Part shown: positions 41,945 through 54,231 of the stretch, in pieces
Position numbering within the stretch: position 1 is the first letter of the stretch
Layout: every line of letters starts with the position of its first letter
Made by a program: the position numbers and the translations under genes
The notes under the pieces: model-generated
The model's database searches: none
Told to the model about the DNA's origin: nothing
What the model saw: only the letters and a program-made list of their open reading frames with translations
NCBI RefSeq assembly: GCF_002899455.1
Contig: NZ_PPFB01000001.1
Coordinates: 4,997,001 to 5,061,000 of the forward strand
DNA length: 64,000 nucleotides
Source: Streptomyces sp. DH-12
GTDB lineage: Bacteria > Actinomycetota > Actinomycetes > Streptomycetales > Streptomycetaceae
Direction of reading: 5' to 3'

Positions 41945-42649
41945 GTGAACGCATTCCCCGGCAGCGGGATCCACGACCGTACGCAGGCCGCGCAGGACAC
42001 CGGCTCGCAGGGCCGCTACACCGGTCCGCGGGCCGAGTCCCGTTACGTCATTCCGCGCTTCGTCGAGCGCACCTCCCAGGGCATCCGCGAGTACGACCCG
42101 TACGCGAAGCTCTTCGAGGAGCGCGTGATCTTCCTCGGCGTGCAGATCGACGACGCCTCCGCCAACGACGTCATGGCGCAGCTGCTGTGCCTGGAGTCGA
42201 TGGACCCCGACCGGGACATCTCGGTCTACATCAACAGCCCCGGCGGCTCCTTCACCGCGCTCACCGCCATCTACGACACGATGCAGTACGTGAAGCCGGA
42301 CATCCAGACGGTGTGCATGGGCCAGGCCGCCTCCGCCGCCGCGGTCCTGCTCGCCGCCGGCACGCCCGGCAAGCGCATGGCGCTGCCGAACGCCCGGGTG
42401 CTGATCCACCAGCCGTACAGCGAGACCGGCCGCGGTCAGGTCTCCGACCTGGAGATCGCCGCCAACGAGATCCTCCGCATGCGCACGCAGCTGGAGGACA
42501 TGCTGGCCAAGCACTCCACCCGCCCGATCGAGAAGATCCGCGAGGACATCGAGCGCGACAAGATCCTCACGGCCGAGGACGCGCTGGAGTACGGCCTGAT
42601 CGACCAGATCATCACCACCCGGAAGATGGACAACTCCAGCCTGCGCTGA
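41945..42649 (+). CDS. clpP2: ATP-dependent Clp protease proteolytic subunit 2
   Basis: A 234-residue second ClpP subunit. Ser130 is in MGQAASAAAV and His155 in RVLIHQPYS. The N-terminus is about 35 residues longer than ClpP1 and hydrophilic, probably processed. The GTG start follows AGGAGA. It and ClpP1 form mixed rings in actinobacteria that dock ClpX or ClpC. clpX begins 183 bases downstream past a repeat/hairpin element. Confidence 0.96.
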   Translation: MNAFPGSGIHDRTQAAQDTGSQGRYTGPRAESRYVIPRFVERTSQGIREYDPYAKLFEERVIFLGVQIDDASANDVMAQLLCLESMDPDRDISVYINSPGGSFTALTAIYDTMQYVKPDIQTVCMGQAASAAAVLLAAGTPGKRMALPNARVLIHQPYSETGRGQVSDLEIAANEILRMRTQLEDMLAKHSTRPIEKIREDIERDKILTAEDALEYGLIDQIITTRKMDNSSLR

Positions 42650-42680
42650 GGCGGGGCTGGGGTGTAACGTCTGCCGCCCC

Positions 42681-42722
42681 TTGGCACGGTTTGGCACGGT
42701 CCACGTCAAAGTGAACCGTGCC
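42681..42722. promoter_or_regulatory. Repeat/hairpin element between clpP2 and clpX
   Basis: TTGGCACGGT occurs twice head to tail (42681-42690, 42691-42700). The second copy also forms an inverted repeat with ACCGTGCC: 42693-42704 pairs with 42711-42722, one mismatch, six-base loop. It could be a weak terminator after clpP2, an operator for clpX, or both. Confidence 0.5.
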
Positions 42723-42832
42723 GAGGGGGGCCCGTACGGGGGGCCAGGCAAGGTACCGTCGGACATAAGGCAGCACCAGGAGCCGCCGGACACGGACGTC
42801 CGGTCGTCTCCCAGGCGAAGGGGAAGCACACC

Positions 42833-44119
<1,287 letters not shown>

Positions 44120-44140
44120 TCCGCACGCCTCCCGGGCGTT

Positions 44141-44202
44141 CGGGCACAGGACGACGAAAGGGCGTCCGGCGCACCGCGCCGGACGCCCTTCTCCTGTGCC
44201 CG
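44141..44202. terminator. Nested bidirectional terminator, clpX / membrane paralogue
   Basis: An inner 14-base stem (44158-44171 with 44177-44190) is enclosed by an outer 11-base stem (44141-44151 with 44192-44202). Both arms are perfect. It ends clpX and the convergent gene whose stop is at 44207. Confidence 0.9.
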
Positions 44203-44206
44203 GGGC

Positions 44207-45169
44207 CTACTGGGCGACCCGGACCTCCTCGCGCACGTCGGCGGCCAGCTCCGCGGACTCGTCGAGCGAGTACGTCTTGCCGGCGGCGGTCGGCTCGACC
44301 ACGGCGACCGTGCTGTAGTCGGCCCACACGCACATGAACGTCGTCTGGTCCTTCTTGGTGACCGGGTGCTGGGTCTCGGCCTCCTGGCACTTCATCACGG
44401 CGCCGTCCAGCCCGCCGGGGGACACCGACTTGGGCTCGCCGACCAGGTTGACCTTCTCGTCGTCGGTGTTCTTGTGCATCTGCGTGAACATCACGTCGAG
44501 CGCCTTCTCCGGGTCCTCGACCTTGCCGTAGACGCCGAAGTAGGTGATGTTCTCCGCCGACTCCAGCTTCGTCACGTCGGCCGAGTCCTCGGGGTCGAGC
44601 TGCGTGAGGTCGATGGTGGAGTAGACGGCGCCGACCGAGGTCGCGTCGCTCACGCCGGCCGTCGCCAGGTCCTTGGCGTCGCTGGAGCTGGCCTCCTTCT
44701 CCTGCGCCGGGCCCTGACGGTCGTACTTGTTCGAGAGGACCGACGAGGGTGCGGTCAACTTGTGCGGGCCGTCGTCCTCCAGGCCGCCGGCGCCCCCGCC
44801 GCCGCCGAGGAGGAAGTACGCGCCCACGCCGATGGCCGCGACGACCGCGACCGCGCCGACGACGATCCCGGCCTTCTTGCCGCCGCCTCCGCCGGACGCC
44901 GGGGGCTGGGGCGGCATGCCGTACTGCGGCTGGCCGTACGGGGGCTGACCGTACTGCGGCTGCTGCGGCGGAACTCCCGGGTGTCCCGGGTGGCCGGGCT
45001 GCTGCGGGTGGCCGTAACCGGGCTGGCCGGGCGGGGGCGTCTGCTGGGGGTAGCCGTAGCCGGGCTGGCCGGGCGGGGTCTGCGGCGGCTGGCCGTACGG
45101 TCCCGGCTGGCCGTAGGGGCCGGGCTGCTGGGGCTGCCCGCCGTACGGGCCCGGCTGGTTGAAGCTCAT
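44207..45169 (-). CDS. Pro/Gly/Gln/Tyr-rich single-pass membrane protein, paralogue A
   Basis: A 320-residue protein. Residues 1-92 are low-complexity repeats of PGPYGQ and QPGYG words. One helix at about 100-121 (AGIVVGAVAVVAAIGVGAYF) follows a Gly/Lys linker. About 200 residues then lie outside, with two Cys in VMKCQEAE and TFMCVWADYS that may pair. No enzyme motif is seen. It is the second gene of a tandem pair 37 bases apart, sharing leader, tail layout and sequence with the upstream gene. The proline-rich cytoplasmic region may bind partners or condense at the membrane; that is inference. Confidence 0.85.
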   Translation of the reverse strand: MSFNQPGPYGGQPQQPGPYGQPGPYGQPPQTPPGQPGYGYPQQTPPPGQPGYGHPQQPGHPGHPGVPPQQPQYGQPPYGQPQYGMPPQPPASGGGGGKKAGIVVGAVAVVAAIGVGAYFLLGGGGGAGGLEDDGPHKLTAPSSVLSNKYDRQGPAQEKEASSSDAKDLATAGVSDATSVGAVYSTIDLTQLDPEDSADVTKLESAENITYFGVYGKVEDPEKALDVMFTQMHKNTDDEKVNLVGEPKSVSPGGLDGAVMKCQEAETQHPVTKKDQTTFMCVWADYSTVAVVEPTAAGKTYSLDESAELAADVREEVRVAQ

Positions 45170-45206
45170 GACTGGGTTCCCCCTCGTGTTCGCTGCTGCG
45201 GTGCCG

Positions 45207-46241
45207 TCAGACCTTGACGCGGATCTGCTCGCGGAGCCGGGTGGTGAGGTCGACCGCCGTGTCCTTGTCGACCCCCGTGCCGGCGTTGTCGCCGGGCGAG
45301 ACCATGCCGACCGTGCTGTGGTCGGCCCAGGCGCAGAACCAGTCCGTCGACTCCTTCTCGGTGAGCGCGTTGGTGCTCTTCGTCGACTGGCACTTCGCCA
45401 CCGTACCGGCGATCTCGACCTCCTCGGGCTCGCCGATCAGCTCGGCGTTCTGCATGCCGCCCGAGGAGCCGGAGGACGCCTTCTCGACCTGCTCCTGGAT
45501 GTTGGAGAAGAACTTGTCCAGCGTCTTCTCCGGGTCGGCGATCTCGCCGTAACCGCCCACCATGGTGACGCCCTTGGCGGTCAGCAGTTCGGAACGGTCG
45601 GGGAAGTCGCCCGCGGTGCCGGGGTCGGCCGGGTCGTAGTCGCCGAAGTCGGCGGTGGACCACTGGCCGAGGACGGCGGTGCCGTTCTCGACCCCGCTGC
45701 TCTCCATGTCCTTCGCGGTGTCGGAGCCGCTCTCCTCGGCGCCGTCGCCGAACCGGTCGTACTCGCCCAGCACGGTCTTCGGCGTGGTCAGCTTGTGCGG
45801 GCCGTCGTCCGTCAGTCCGGCCGCGCTGCTGCCGCCGTCGCCGCCGAGGAGGAAGTAGGCGCCCACGCCGATGGCCGTGACGACCGCGACGGCGCCGACG
45901 ACGATCGCGGCCACCTTGCCGCCGCCTTTGCCGCCGGAGGCGGGGGGCTGGGGCGGCATGCCGTACGGGGGCTGACCGTACTGCGGCGGCTGGCCGTACG
46001 GGGGCTGACCGTACTGCGGCGGCTGGCCGTACGGGGGCTGACCGTACTGCGGCGGCTGGCCGTAGGGCGGCTGCTGCGGGTGGCCGTGGCCGGGCTGGGC
46101 GGGCGGGGGCGTCTGCTGGGGGTAGCCGTAGCCGGGCCGGCCGGGCGGGGTCTGCGGCGGCTGGCCGTACGGTCCCGGCTGCCCGTACGGACCGGGCTGC
46201 TGCGGCTGCCCGCCGTACGGGCCCGGCTGGTCGTGACTCAT
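45207..46241 (-). CDS. Pro/Gly/Gln/Tyr-rich single-pass membrane protein, paralogue B
   Basis: A 344-residue paralogue of the gene at 44207-45169. The first 30 residues are nearly identical (QPGPYGGQPQQPGPYGQ). The low-complexity part is extended by 11-residue QPPQYGQPPYG repeats coded by a 33-base tandem repeat. The helix is about 110-132. The outer domain keeps the two Cys (AKCQSTKS, WFCAWADHS) but has diverged otherwise. The ATG at 46241 is chosen because GGAGGGG lies upstream, in a leader that also matches paralogue A. It is divergent from valS. Confidence 0.86.
   Translation of the reverse strand: MSHDQPGPYGGQPQQPGPYGQPGPYGQPPQTPPGRPGYGYPQQTPPPAQPGHGHPQQPPYGQPPQYGQPPYGQPPQYGQPPYGQPPQYGQPPYGMPPQPPASGGKGGGKVAAIVVGAVAVVTAIGVGAYFLLGGDGGSSAAGLTDDGPHKLTTPKTVLGEYDRFGDGAEESGSDTAKDMESSGVENGTAVLGQWSTADFGDYDPADPGTAGDFPDRSELLTAKGVTMVGGYGEIADPEKTLDKFFSNIQEQVEKASSGSSGGMQNAELIGEPEEVEIAGTVAKCQSTKSTNALTEKESTDWFCAWADHSTVGMVSPGDNAGTGVDKDTAVDLTTRLREQIRVKV
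45961..46059 (-). repeat. 33-base tandem repeat, three perfect copies
   Basis: Identical 33-base units at 45961-45993, 45994-46026 and 46027-46059, with a degenerate copy after. Each codes 11 residues of the QPPYGQPPQYG type within paralogue B. Confidence 0.95.
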
Positions 46242-46365
46242 GACGGGGTTCCCCTCCGGACGCTTACCTGGTGCTGACATCCTGGCTCAGAGTCGGCGAC
46301 CCCAGACCGGCGGGGGTCGCACCGTTACAAAGGAATCGCGTTTCGGGACAGCGCCGTGACGGCTC

Positions 46366-46371
46366 TAAACT
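46366..46371 (+). promoter_or_regulatory. -10 TAAACT for a leaderless valS transcript
   Basis: TAAACT ends six bases before the valS GTG at 46378, and there is no Shine-Dalgarno sequence. No T-box leader is possible in such a short space. Confidence 0.6.
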
Positions 46372-46377
46372 GAGCGC

Positions 46378-49002
<2,625 letters not shown>

Positions 49003-49021
49003 CCCCAGGCCCGCGGCCCCG

Positions 49022-49057
49022 ACGGCCCCCGACCGGTACCTTCCGGCCGGGGGCCGT
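49022..49057 (+). terminator. valS terminator
   Basis: A 15-base stem with one mismatch (49022-49036 with 49043-49057) and six-base loop, 20 bases after the valS stop. Confidence 0.82.
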
Positions 49058-49165
49058 TCACGTCGCGGTGGGGACCCGGTAACCCGGGAGAGGGAACCTG
49101 CGGGCTCCGCCCCGCCGGTCCGGCCCCCGTGCGCCGGCCGGCCCCGCCGCCAGGAGTCCCCGCCG

Positions 49166-50206
49166 ATGTCCTCACCCGTGTCCCCCGCCGCCGCGCCGGA
49201 AGCGCCGGACCGCACCGCCGGCCGGGAGCGGCGCCACGACATCGACCTGCTGCGCGTGCTGTGCACCGCCGCCGTGGTGCTGGTGCACGCCTCCGCCGAG
49301 TTCATCGACGCGGGCCACCGCACCACCGGGATCCTCGGCGACACGGCCGGACGGTTCGCGGTGCCGGTGTTCTTCGCGATGGCCGGCTGGGCCGCGCTGG
49401 CCGGCGCGCCCGTGGGCGACGAGGCCCGGCTGCTCGCCCGGCTCGACCGGATCCTGCGCCCGATGGCCGTGTGGACCGCGCTCTACCTGCTGGGCGCGTA
49501 CCTGACCGGCGGTCCCGGCGCCGGCACGGGCGAGGAGGCGGTGCGGGCGCTCTTCGGGTCCGTCGAGGCCTCCTTCCACCTCTGGTACCTGTACGCCTAC
49601 GTCCCCCTGATCCTGCTGCTCGGCGTCGTGGTGCTGGTGGTGCGGCGGCGTGCCCTGCCCGGCCGGTCCCTGGCACTGCTCGCCGTCCTCGCCGTCACCC
49701 CCGCGCTCGTCGGCGACGTGCGGGAGATCACCGGCTGGGCGCCGCCCGACTGGGGGTGGTCGGTGTCGCTGTCCACGGTGGTGTACGCGGTGGCGGGCGC
49801 CGCCCTGCTCGCCGCCCCGCGCCTCGGGCCGCGCGCGCTGTGGGCCGTGGGCGCCGGGGTCGCGTTCGCCGTCCTCGCCGTGTACCAGCTCACGGTGCGC
49901 CACCCCGCCGCGTACGGCAGCGTGGCGGTGGCCGCCGTGACCCTCGCGGTGCTCGGCACGGTGGCCCGGGTGCGGGTGCCGGAGCGGGTCCGGCCGCTGG
50001 TGGCGCGGCTGTCGGACGCGTCGTTCGGGACGTACCTGGTGCATCTGCTGTGGGTGCGGCTGCTGGCCGGGCCGGTCGCCGAGCGGCTGCCGGACGGGCC
50101 CTGGGCGCCGGTCGCGCTGGCCGTGACGGCGGTGGCGGCGGCCGCGCTGTCCTTCGCCGTGAGCGTGCTGTGGGGACGGCCCGGGTGGCGGAAGTGGCTC
50201 GGCTGA
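49166..50206 (+). CDS. Membrane acyltransferase (acyltransferase_3 family)
   Basis: A 346-residue protein with about ten helices. The N-terminal motif HDIDLLRVLCTAAVVLVHASAEF has the conserved Arg and His of the family. FAVPVFFAMAGWAAL and a C-terminal FGTYLVHLLWVRLL follow, as in OafA/WecH-type O-acetyltransferases. The acceptor is unknown. The ATG follows CAGGAG. It lies between valS and folC in the same direction but has its own spacing and no evident functional tie to them. Confidence 0.9.
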   Translation: MSSPVSPAAAPEAPDRTAGRERRHDIDLLRVLCTAAVVLVHASAEFIDAGHRTTGILGDTAGRFAVPVFFAMAGWAALAGAPVGDEARLLARLDRILRPMAVWTALYLLGAYLTGGPGAGTGEEAVRALFGSVEASFHLWYLYAYVPLILLLGVVVLVVRRRALPGRSLALLAVLAVTPALVGDVREITGWAPPDWGWSVSLSTVVYAVAGAALLAAPRLGPRALWAVGAGVAFAVLAVYQLTVRHPAAYGSVAVAAVTLAVLGTVARVRVPERVRPLVARLSDASFGTYLVHLLWVRLLAGPVAERLPDGPWAPVALAVTAVAAAALSFAVSVLWGRPGWRKWLG

Positions 50207-50247
50207 CCGCGCGCCGGGGTGCGCGGGGGAGAACCCGCGCCGCTCCG

Positions 50248-50253
50248 TAGACT
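50248..50253 (+). promoter_or_regulatory. -10 TAGACT for a leaderless folC transcript
   Basis: TAGACT lies seven bases before the folC GTG at 50261. The spacer ggggacc is the same seven bases as in front of the small membrane protein gene at 4569. Confidence 0.6.
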
Positions 50254-50260
50254 GGGGACC

Positions 50261-51781
50261 GTGAGCGAGCGCCCAGATTCAGCAGGTCCCGACCCGGACG
50301 ACACCTTCGACGAGTTCGCGGAGCTCGTGGAGGAGGAGACCCGCCGCGACCCCGACCTCGCGGTGATCGAGGCCGGCAGCCGTACGCTGCGCACCCAGGG
50401 CGGCCCGCCGCAGGCGGACGTCCCCGCGCGCCCCGCCGACCCCGAGGTCGACAAGGCCCTGCGCGAGGTGGAGGCGGAGCTCGCCACCCGCTGGGGCGAG
50501 ACCAAGCTCGAGCCTTCGGTGGACCGCATCTCCGCGCTGATGGACGTCCTGGGCGAGCCGCAGCGCTCGTACCCGTCGATCCACATCACCGGCACCAACG
50601 GCAAGACCTCCACCGCCCGCATGATCGAGGCCCTCCTCGGCGCCTTCGACCTGCGCACCGGCCGCTACACCTCCCCGCACGTCCAGTCCGTCACCGAGCG
50701 GATCAGCCTCGACGGGGCGCCCGTCTCCGCCGAGCGGTTCATCGAGACGTACCAGGACGTCAAGCCGTACGTGGAGATGGTCGACGCCGCCCAGGAGTAC
50801 CGGCTGTCCTTCTTCGAGGTGCTGACCGGCATGGCGTACGCGGCCTTCGCCGACGCGCCCGTGGACGTGGCGGTCGTCGAGGTCGGCATGGGCGGCGCCT
50901 GGGACGCGACGAACGTCATCGACGCCGGCGTCGCCGTGGTGACGCCGATCGACCTGGACCACACCGACCGGCTCGGCGGCACGCCCGCGGAGATCGCCGG
51001 GGAGAAGGCCGGCGTGATCAAGCCGGACGCGACGGTGGTCATGGCGCAGCAGCCGGTGGACGCCGCCCAGGTGCTGCTGAAGAAGGCCGTCGAGGTGGGC
51101 GCCACCGTGGCCCGCGAGGGCCTGGAGTTCGGCGTCCTCGACCGGCAGGTCGCCGTCGGCGGCCAGCTGATGACGCTGCGCGGGCTGGGCGGCGAGTACA
51201 CCGAGGTGTACCTGCCGCTGCACGGCGCCCACCAGGCGCACAACGCGGCGGTGGCCCTCGCGGCCGTCGAGGCGTTCTTCGGCGTCGGCGCCCAGCGCGC
51301 CGGATCGCTCGACATCGACACCGTGCGCAAGGCGTTCGCCTCCGTCGCCTCGCCGGGCCGGCTGGAGGTGGTGCGCCGGTCGCCGACCGTCGTGCTGGAC
51401 GCCGCGCACAACCCGGCGGGCGCGCGGGCGGCGGCCGCCGCGATCGGGGAGGCCTTCCAGTTCAGCCGCCTGATCGGCGTGGTCGGCGCGAGCGGCGACA
51501 AGAACGTGCGTGAGCTGCTGGAGGCGTTCGAGCCGGTGTTCGCCGAGATCGTCGTCACCCAGAACTCCAGTCACCGCGCGATGGACGCCGACGCGCTGGC
51601 CGCGGTCGCCGTGGAGGTGTTCGGCGAGGAGCGCGTGCAGGTCGAGCCGCGGCTGCCGGACGCCCTGGAGGCCGCGATCACGCTGGCCGAGGAGGAGGGC
51701 GAGTTCGCGGGCGGCGGTGTGTTCGTCACCGGTTCCGTCATCACGGTCGGCGAGGCCCGGCTGCTCCTGGGGAAGGGCTGA
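50261..51781 (+). CDS. folC: Folylpolyglutamate synthase / dihydrofolate synthase
   Basis: A 506-residue Mur-ligase-family enzyme that adds glutamates to folates. An unusual acidic N-terminal extension of about 60 residues (DDTFDEFAELVEEETRRD) precedes the domain. The P-loop is GTNGKTS (111-117). Also present are YTSPHVQSVTERI, the MGGAWDATNV metal-site segment, DHTDRLGGT, and VLDAAHNPAGARA. GTG start, probably leaderless. The DUF4233 gene follows six bases later and ndk after that, the usual Streptomyces order. Confidence 0.95.
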   Translation: MSERPDSAGPDPDDTFDEFAELVEEETRRDPDLAVIEAGSRTLRTQGGPPQADVPARPADPEVDKALREVEAELATRWGETKLEPSVDRISALMDVLGEPQRSYPSIHITGTNGKTSTARMIEALLGAFDLRTGRYTSPHVQSVTERISLDGAPVSAERFIETYQDVKPYVEMVDAAQEYRLSFFEVLTGMAYAAFADAPVDVAVVEVGMGGAWDATNVIDAGVAVVTPIDLDHTDRLGGTPAEIAGEKAGVIKPDATVVMAQQPVDAAQVLLKKAVEVGATVAREGLEFGVLDRQVAVGGQLMTLRGLGGEYTEVYLPLHGAHQAHNAAVALAAVEAFFGVGAQRAGSLDIDTVRKAFASVASPGRLEVVRRSPTVVLDAAHNPAGARAAAAAIGEAFQFSRLIGVVGASGDKNVRELLEAFEPVFAEIVVTQNSSHRAMDADALAAVAVEVFGEERVQVEPRLPDALEAAITLAEEEGEFAGGGVFVTGSVITVGEARLLLGKG

Positions 51782-51787
51782 GATCCC

Positions 51788-52138
51788 GTGCGTACGCTCT
51801 GTTCTTCGACGCTGATCGGCGAGTTCTTCATCATCGGGTTCGCCGGTCTGGTCGCGATGAAGCAGCCCGACCTGTCGACCGGCACGGTGTGGACGGTCTG
51901 CGGCATCGCCATGTTCCTGTCCGTCGCGCTGTGCGGGATGGTCAGCCGGCCGGGCGGGGTCGCCCTGGGCTGGGCGCTGCAGATCGCGCTCGTCGCCTCC
52001 GGCGTGTTCGTCCCGATGATGTTCTTCCTGGGCGGGGTGTTCGCGCTGCTGTGGTGGGCGTCGGTGCACTTCGGGCGAAAGGTGGACGAGGCGAAGGCCC
52101 GTTTCGCCGCACAGGCGGAGCAGCCCGACACTGCGTGA
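51788..52138 (+). CDS. DUF4233 membrane protein
   Basis: A 116-residue protein with four membrane helices covering residues 9-95 (for example EFFIIGFAGLVAMKQ and WALQIALVASGVFVPMMFFL) and a charged C-terminal tail. It is the conserved neighbour of folC in actinobacteria and begins six bases after the folC stop, so the two are co-translated. Function is unknown. Confidence 0.88.
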   Translation: MRTLCSSTLIGEFFIIGFAGLVAMKQPDLSTGTVWTVCGIAMFLSVALCGMVSRPGGVALGWALQIALVASGVFVPMMFFLGGVFALLWWASVHFGRKVDEAKARFAAQAEQPDTA

Positions 52139-52202
52139 CGGACCGTCCGACACGCCCGGTAACCTCTTTGCCCCGCACCATTTGACGCACAAGGAGCCCG
52201 CA

Positions 52203-52616
52203 GTGACCCAGCGCACCCTCGTCCTCCTCAAGCCCGACGCCGTCCGTCGTGGCCTGACCGGCGAGATCATCAGCCGCATCGAGCGCAAGGCCGGCTGGAG
52301 GATCACCGCGCTGGAGCTGCGCACGCTGGACCAGGACACGCTGGAGCAGCACTACGGGGAGCACCGGGGCAAGCCCTTCTACGAGCCGCTCGTGGAGTTC
52401 ATGGCGTCCGGCCCGGTCGTCGCGATGATCGTCGAGGGCGAGCGGGTCATCGAGGGCGTGCGCCGGCTCGCCGGCCCCACCGACCCCATCGCCGCCGCCC
52501 CGGGCTCGATCCGCGGCGACTACGGCGTGATCGTGCGGGAGAACCTGATCCACGCGTCCGACTCGGAGGAGTCCTCCGACCGGGAGATCAAGATCTTCTT
52601 CCCGGGTCACGCCTGA
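52203..52616 (+). CDS. ndk: Nucleoside diphosphate kinase
   Basis: A 137-residue enzyme that equilibrates nucleoside di- and triphosphates. The N-terminus QRTLVLLKPDAVRRGL and the active-site NLIHASDS with phospho-His117 are exact. The GTG at 52203 is preceded by AAGGAG; an upstream ATG would add seven residues and is not used. It closes the folC unit, with a terminator right behind. Confidence 0.97.
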   Translation: MTQRTLVLLKPDAVRRGLTGEIISRIERKAGWRITALELRTLDQDTLEQHYGEHRGKPFYEPLVEFMASGPVVAMIVEGERVIEGVRRLAGPTDPIAAAPGSIRGDYGVIVRENLIHASDSEESSDREIKIFFPGHA

Positions 52617-52624
52617 GGCCGTTC

Positions 52625-52662
52625 CGAGGCGCGCCGGTCGCAGCCGTGACCGGCGCGCCTCG
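52625..52662 (+). terminator. ndk terminator
   Basis: A perfect 15-base stem (52625-52639 with 52648-52662) and eight-base loop, eight bases after the stop. Confidence 0.9.
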
Positions 52663-53050
52663 TCGTGGGCGGATCCGGCGGTGACCCGGTGTGGCCGGAC
52701 GGACACGGTAGGGTGCCGTCGCGCGCGGGACGCGGAACCGCGACGAAATCCGCGCATAACGATCACGTCGCGGCCGCGGCCCGGGTATTTGTCGTGCCTC
52801 GGAGGGTCTGGGAGCTTTGCCCCGGACCGTTTTTGGCATACGCACGGCGTTCGGGGGAACGGATGCCCCCGTTGGCCCGTCTCCACAGGCAGGGCGACGC
52901 GCCGTCTGACGACAATGGCGAAGACCCTCGCACAGTGTTCGCGAAGGCACGTCTACCATGGACGCCATCGCGTCACCGCACCCACCTCGCCGACCTGAGA
53001 AGCCCTCAAAAGCTCGCGGGAAGGCCAGACGAATCCTGATGGGGAACTCA
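52663..53050 (+). promoter_or_regulatory. 388-base mreB upstream region
   Basis: No gene is supported. A TAGGGT hexamer at about 52709 and several AT-richer words up to 52960 could be promoter parts. In Streptomyces mreB is known to have more than one promoter. An in-frame ATG at 52958 exists but has no ribosome site. Confidence 0.45.
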
Positions 53051-54070
53051 ATGTCGTTCATCGGCCGTGACATGGCTGTCGACCTCGGGACCGCCAACAC
53101 GCTGGTGTACGTCAGGGGTCGCGGAATCGTACTCAACGAGCCGTCCGTCGTCGCGATCAACACCAACACCGGTGGCATCCTCGCGGTCGGTGCCGAAGCG
53201 AAGAAGATGATCGGACGCACGCCGGGCAACATCGTCGCCGTGCGTCCGCTGAAGGACGGCGTCATCGCCGACTTCGAGATCACCGAGCGGATGCTCCGCT
53301 ACTTCATCCTGAAGATCCACAAGCGGCGGTATCTGGCTCGTCCGCGGGTCGTCGTCTGCGTGCCCTCCGGCATCACGGGCGTCGAGCGCCGCGCCGTCAT
53401 CGAGGCGTCGTCCCAGGCCGGCGCCCGGCAGGTGCACATCATCGAGGAGCCCATGGCGGCCGCCATCGGCTCCGGCCTGCCGGTCCACGAGGCCACCGGC
53501 AACATGGTGGTGGACATCGGCGGCGGCACGACGGAGGTCGCGGTCATCTCCCTCGGCGGCATCGTCACCGCCCAGTCCATCCGGGTCGCGGGTGACGAGC
53601 TGGACAACGCCATCATCCAGCACATCAAGAAGGAGTACTCGCTCCTGCTGGGTGAGCGGTCGGCGGAACAGATCAAGATCACGATCGGTTCGGCGTACGA
53701 CCTCGACACCGACGAGCACACCGAAATCCGTGGCCGGGACCTCGTCTCCGGGCTGCCGAAGACCGTGGTGATCTCCGCCGCCGAAGTGCGCAAGGCGATC
53801 GAGGAACCGGTCAACGCCATCGTGGACGCGGTCAAGACGACCCTCGACAAGTGCCCGCCCGAGCTGTCCGGCGACATCATGGACCGGGGCATCGTGCTGA
53901 CCGGCGGCGGCGCCCTGCTGCGCGGACTCGACGAGCGGCTGCGCCGGGAGACCGGCATGCCGATCCACATCGCCGAGGACCCCCTGGACAGCGTGGCGCT
54001 CGGCTCCGGCAAGTGCGTCGAGGAGTTCGAGGCCCTCCAGCAGGTGCTGGACGCCCAGCCCCGCAGATGA
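53051..54070 (+). CDS. mreB: Rod-shape/spore-wall actin homologue MreB
   Basis: A 339-residue actin-fold ATPase that organises wall synthesis. In Streptomyces it is needed mainly for spore wall integrity. Phosphate-binding motifs are MAVDLGTANTLVY and VVDIGGGTTEVAVIS; the adenosine motif is VLTGGGALLRGL. The ATG at 53051 (MSFIGRD) is chosen because GGGGA lies seven bases upstream; an ATG at 53039 would add four residues. A hairpin after the gene probably makes most transcripts mreB-only, with mreC-D-PBP2-rodA beyond. Confidence 0.96.
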   Translation: MSFIGRDMAVDLGTANTLVYVRGRGIVLNEPSVVAINTNTGGILAVGAEAKKMIGRTPGNIVAVRPLKDGVIADFEITERMLRYFILKIHKRRYLARPRVVVCVPSGITGVERRAVIEASSQAGARQVHIIEEPMAAAIGSGLPVHEATGNMVVDIGGGTTEVAVISLGGIVTAQSIRVAGDELDNAIIQHIKKEYSLLLGERSAEQIKITIGSAYDLDTDEHTEIRGRDLVSGLPKTVVISAAEVRKAIEEPVNAIVDAVKTTLDKCPPELSGDIMDRGIVLTGGGALLRGLDERLRRETGMPIHIAEDPLDSVALGSGKCVEEFEALQQVLDAQPRR

Positions 54071-54083
54071 CACACCGCCACGA

Positions 54084-54120
54084 CTCCGCCGTACGAGACG
54101 TCGCCTCTCGTACGGCGGAG
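54084..54120 (+). terminator. mreB-mreC terminator/attenuator
   Basis: A perfect 15-base stem (54084-54098 with 54106-54120) and seven-base loop, 13 bases after mreB. It would set a high mreB to mreC transcript ratio. Confidence 0.88.
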
Positions 54121-54231
54121 CGCTGGTATCGAGGGGCGGCCCGGGCGGTGACGCCCCGAAGACCCCGCACCACAACCTGAACAGACCCCACCTCATACCC
54201 GTTCTCGACGAGGAAGGCACGGCCGCCGCAC

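Noticed and set aside
45961..46059. CRISPR-like array
   Set aside because: The 33-base repeats are contiguous, without spacers, and lie in frame inside a gene.
46242..46377. T-box riboswitch upstream of valS
   Set aside because: The -10 lies six bases from the start codon, leaving no leader, and no specifier or T-box sequence is visible.
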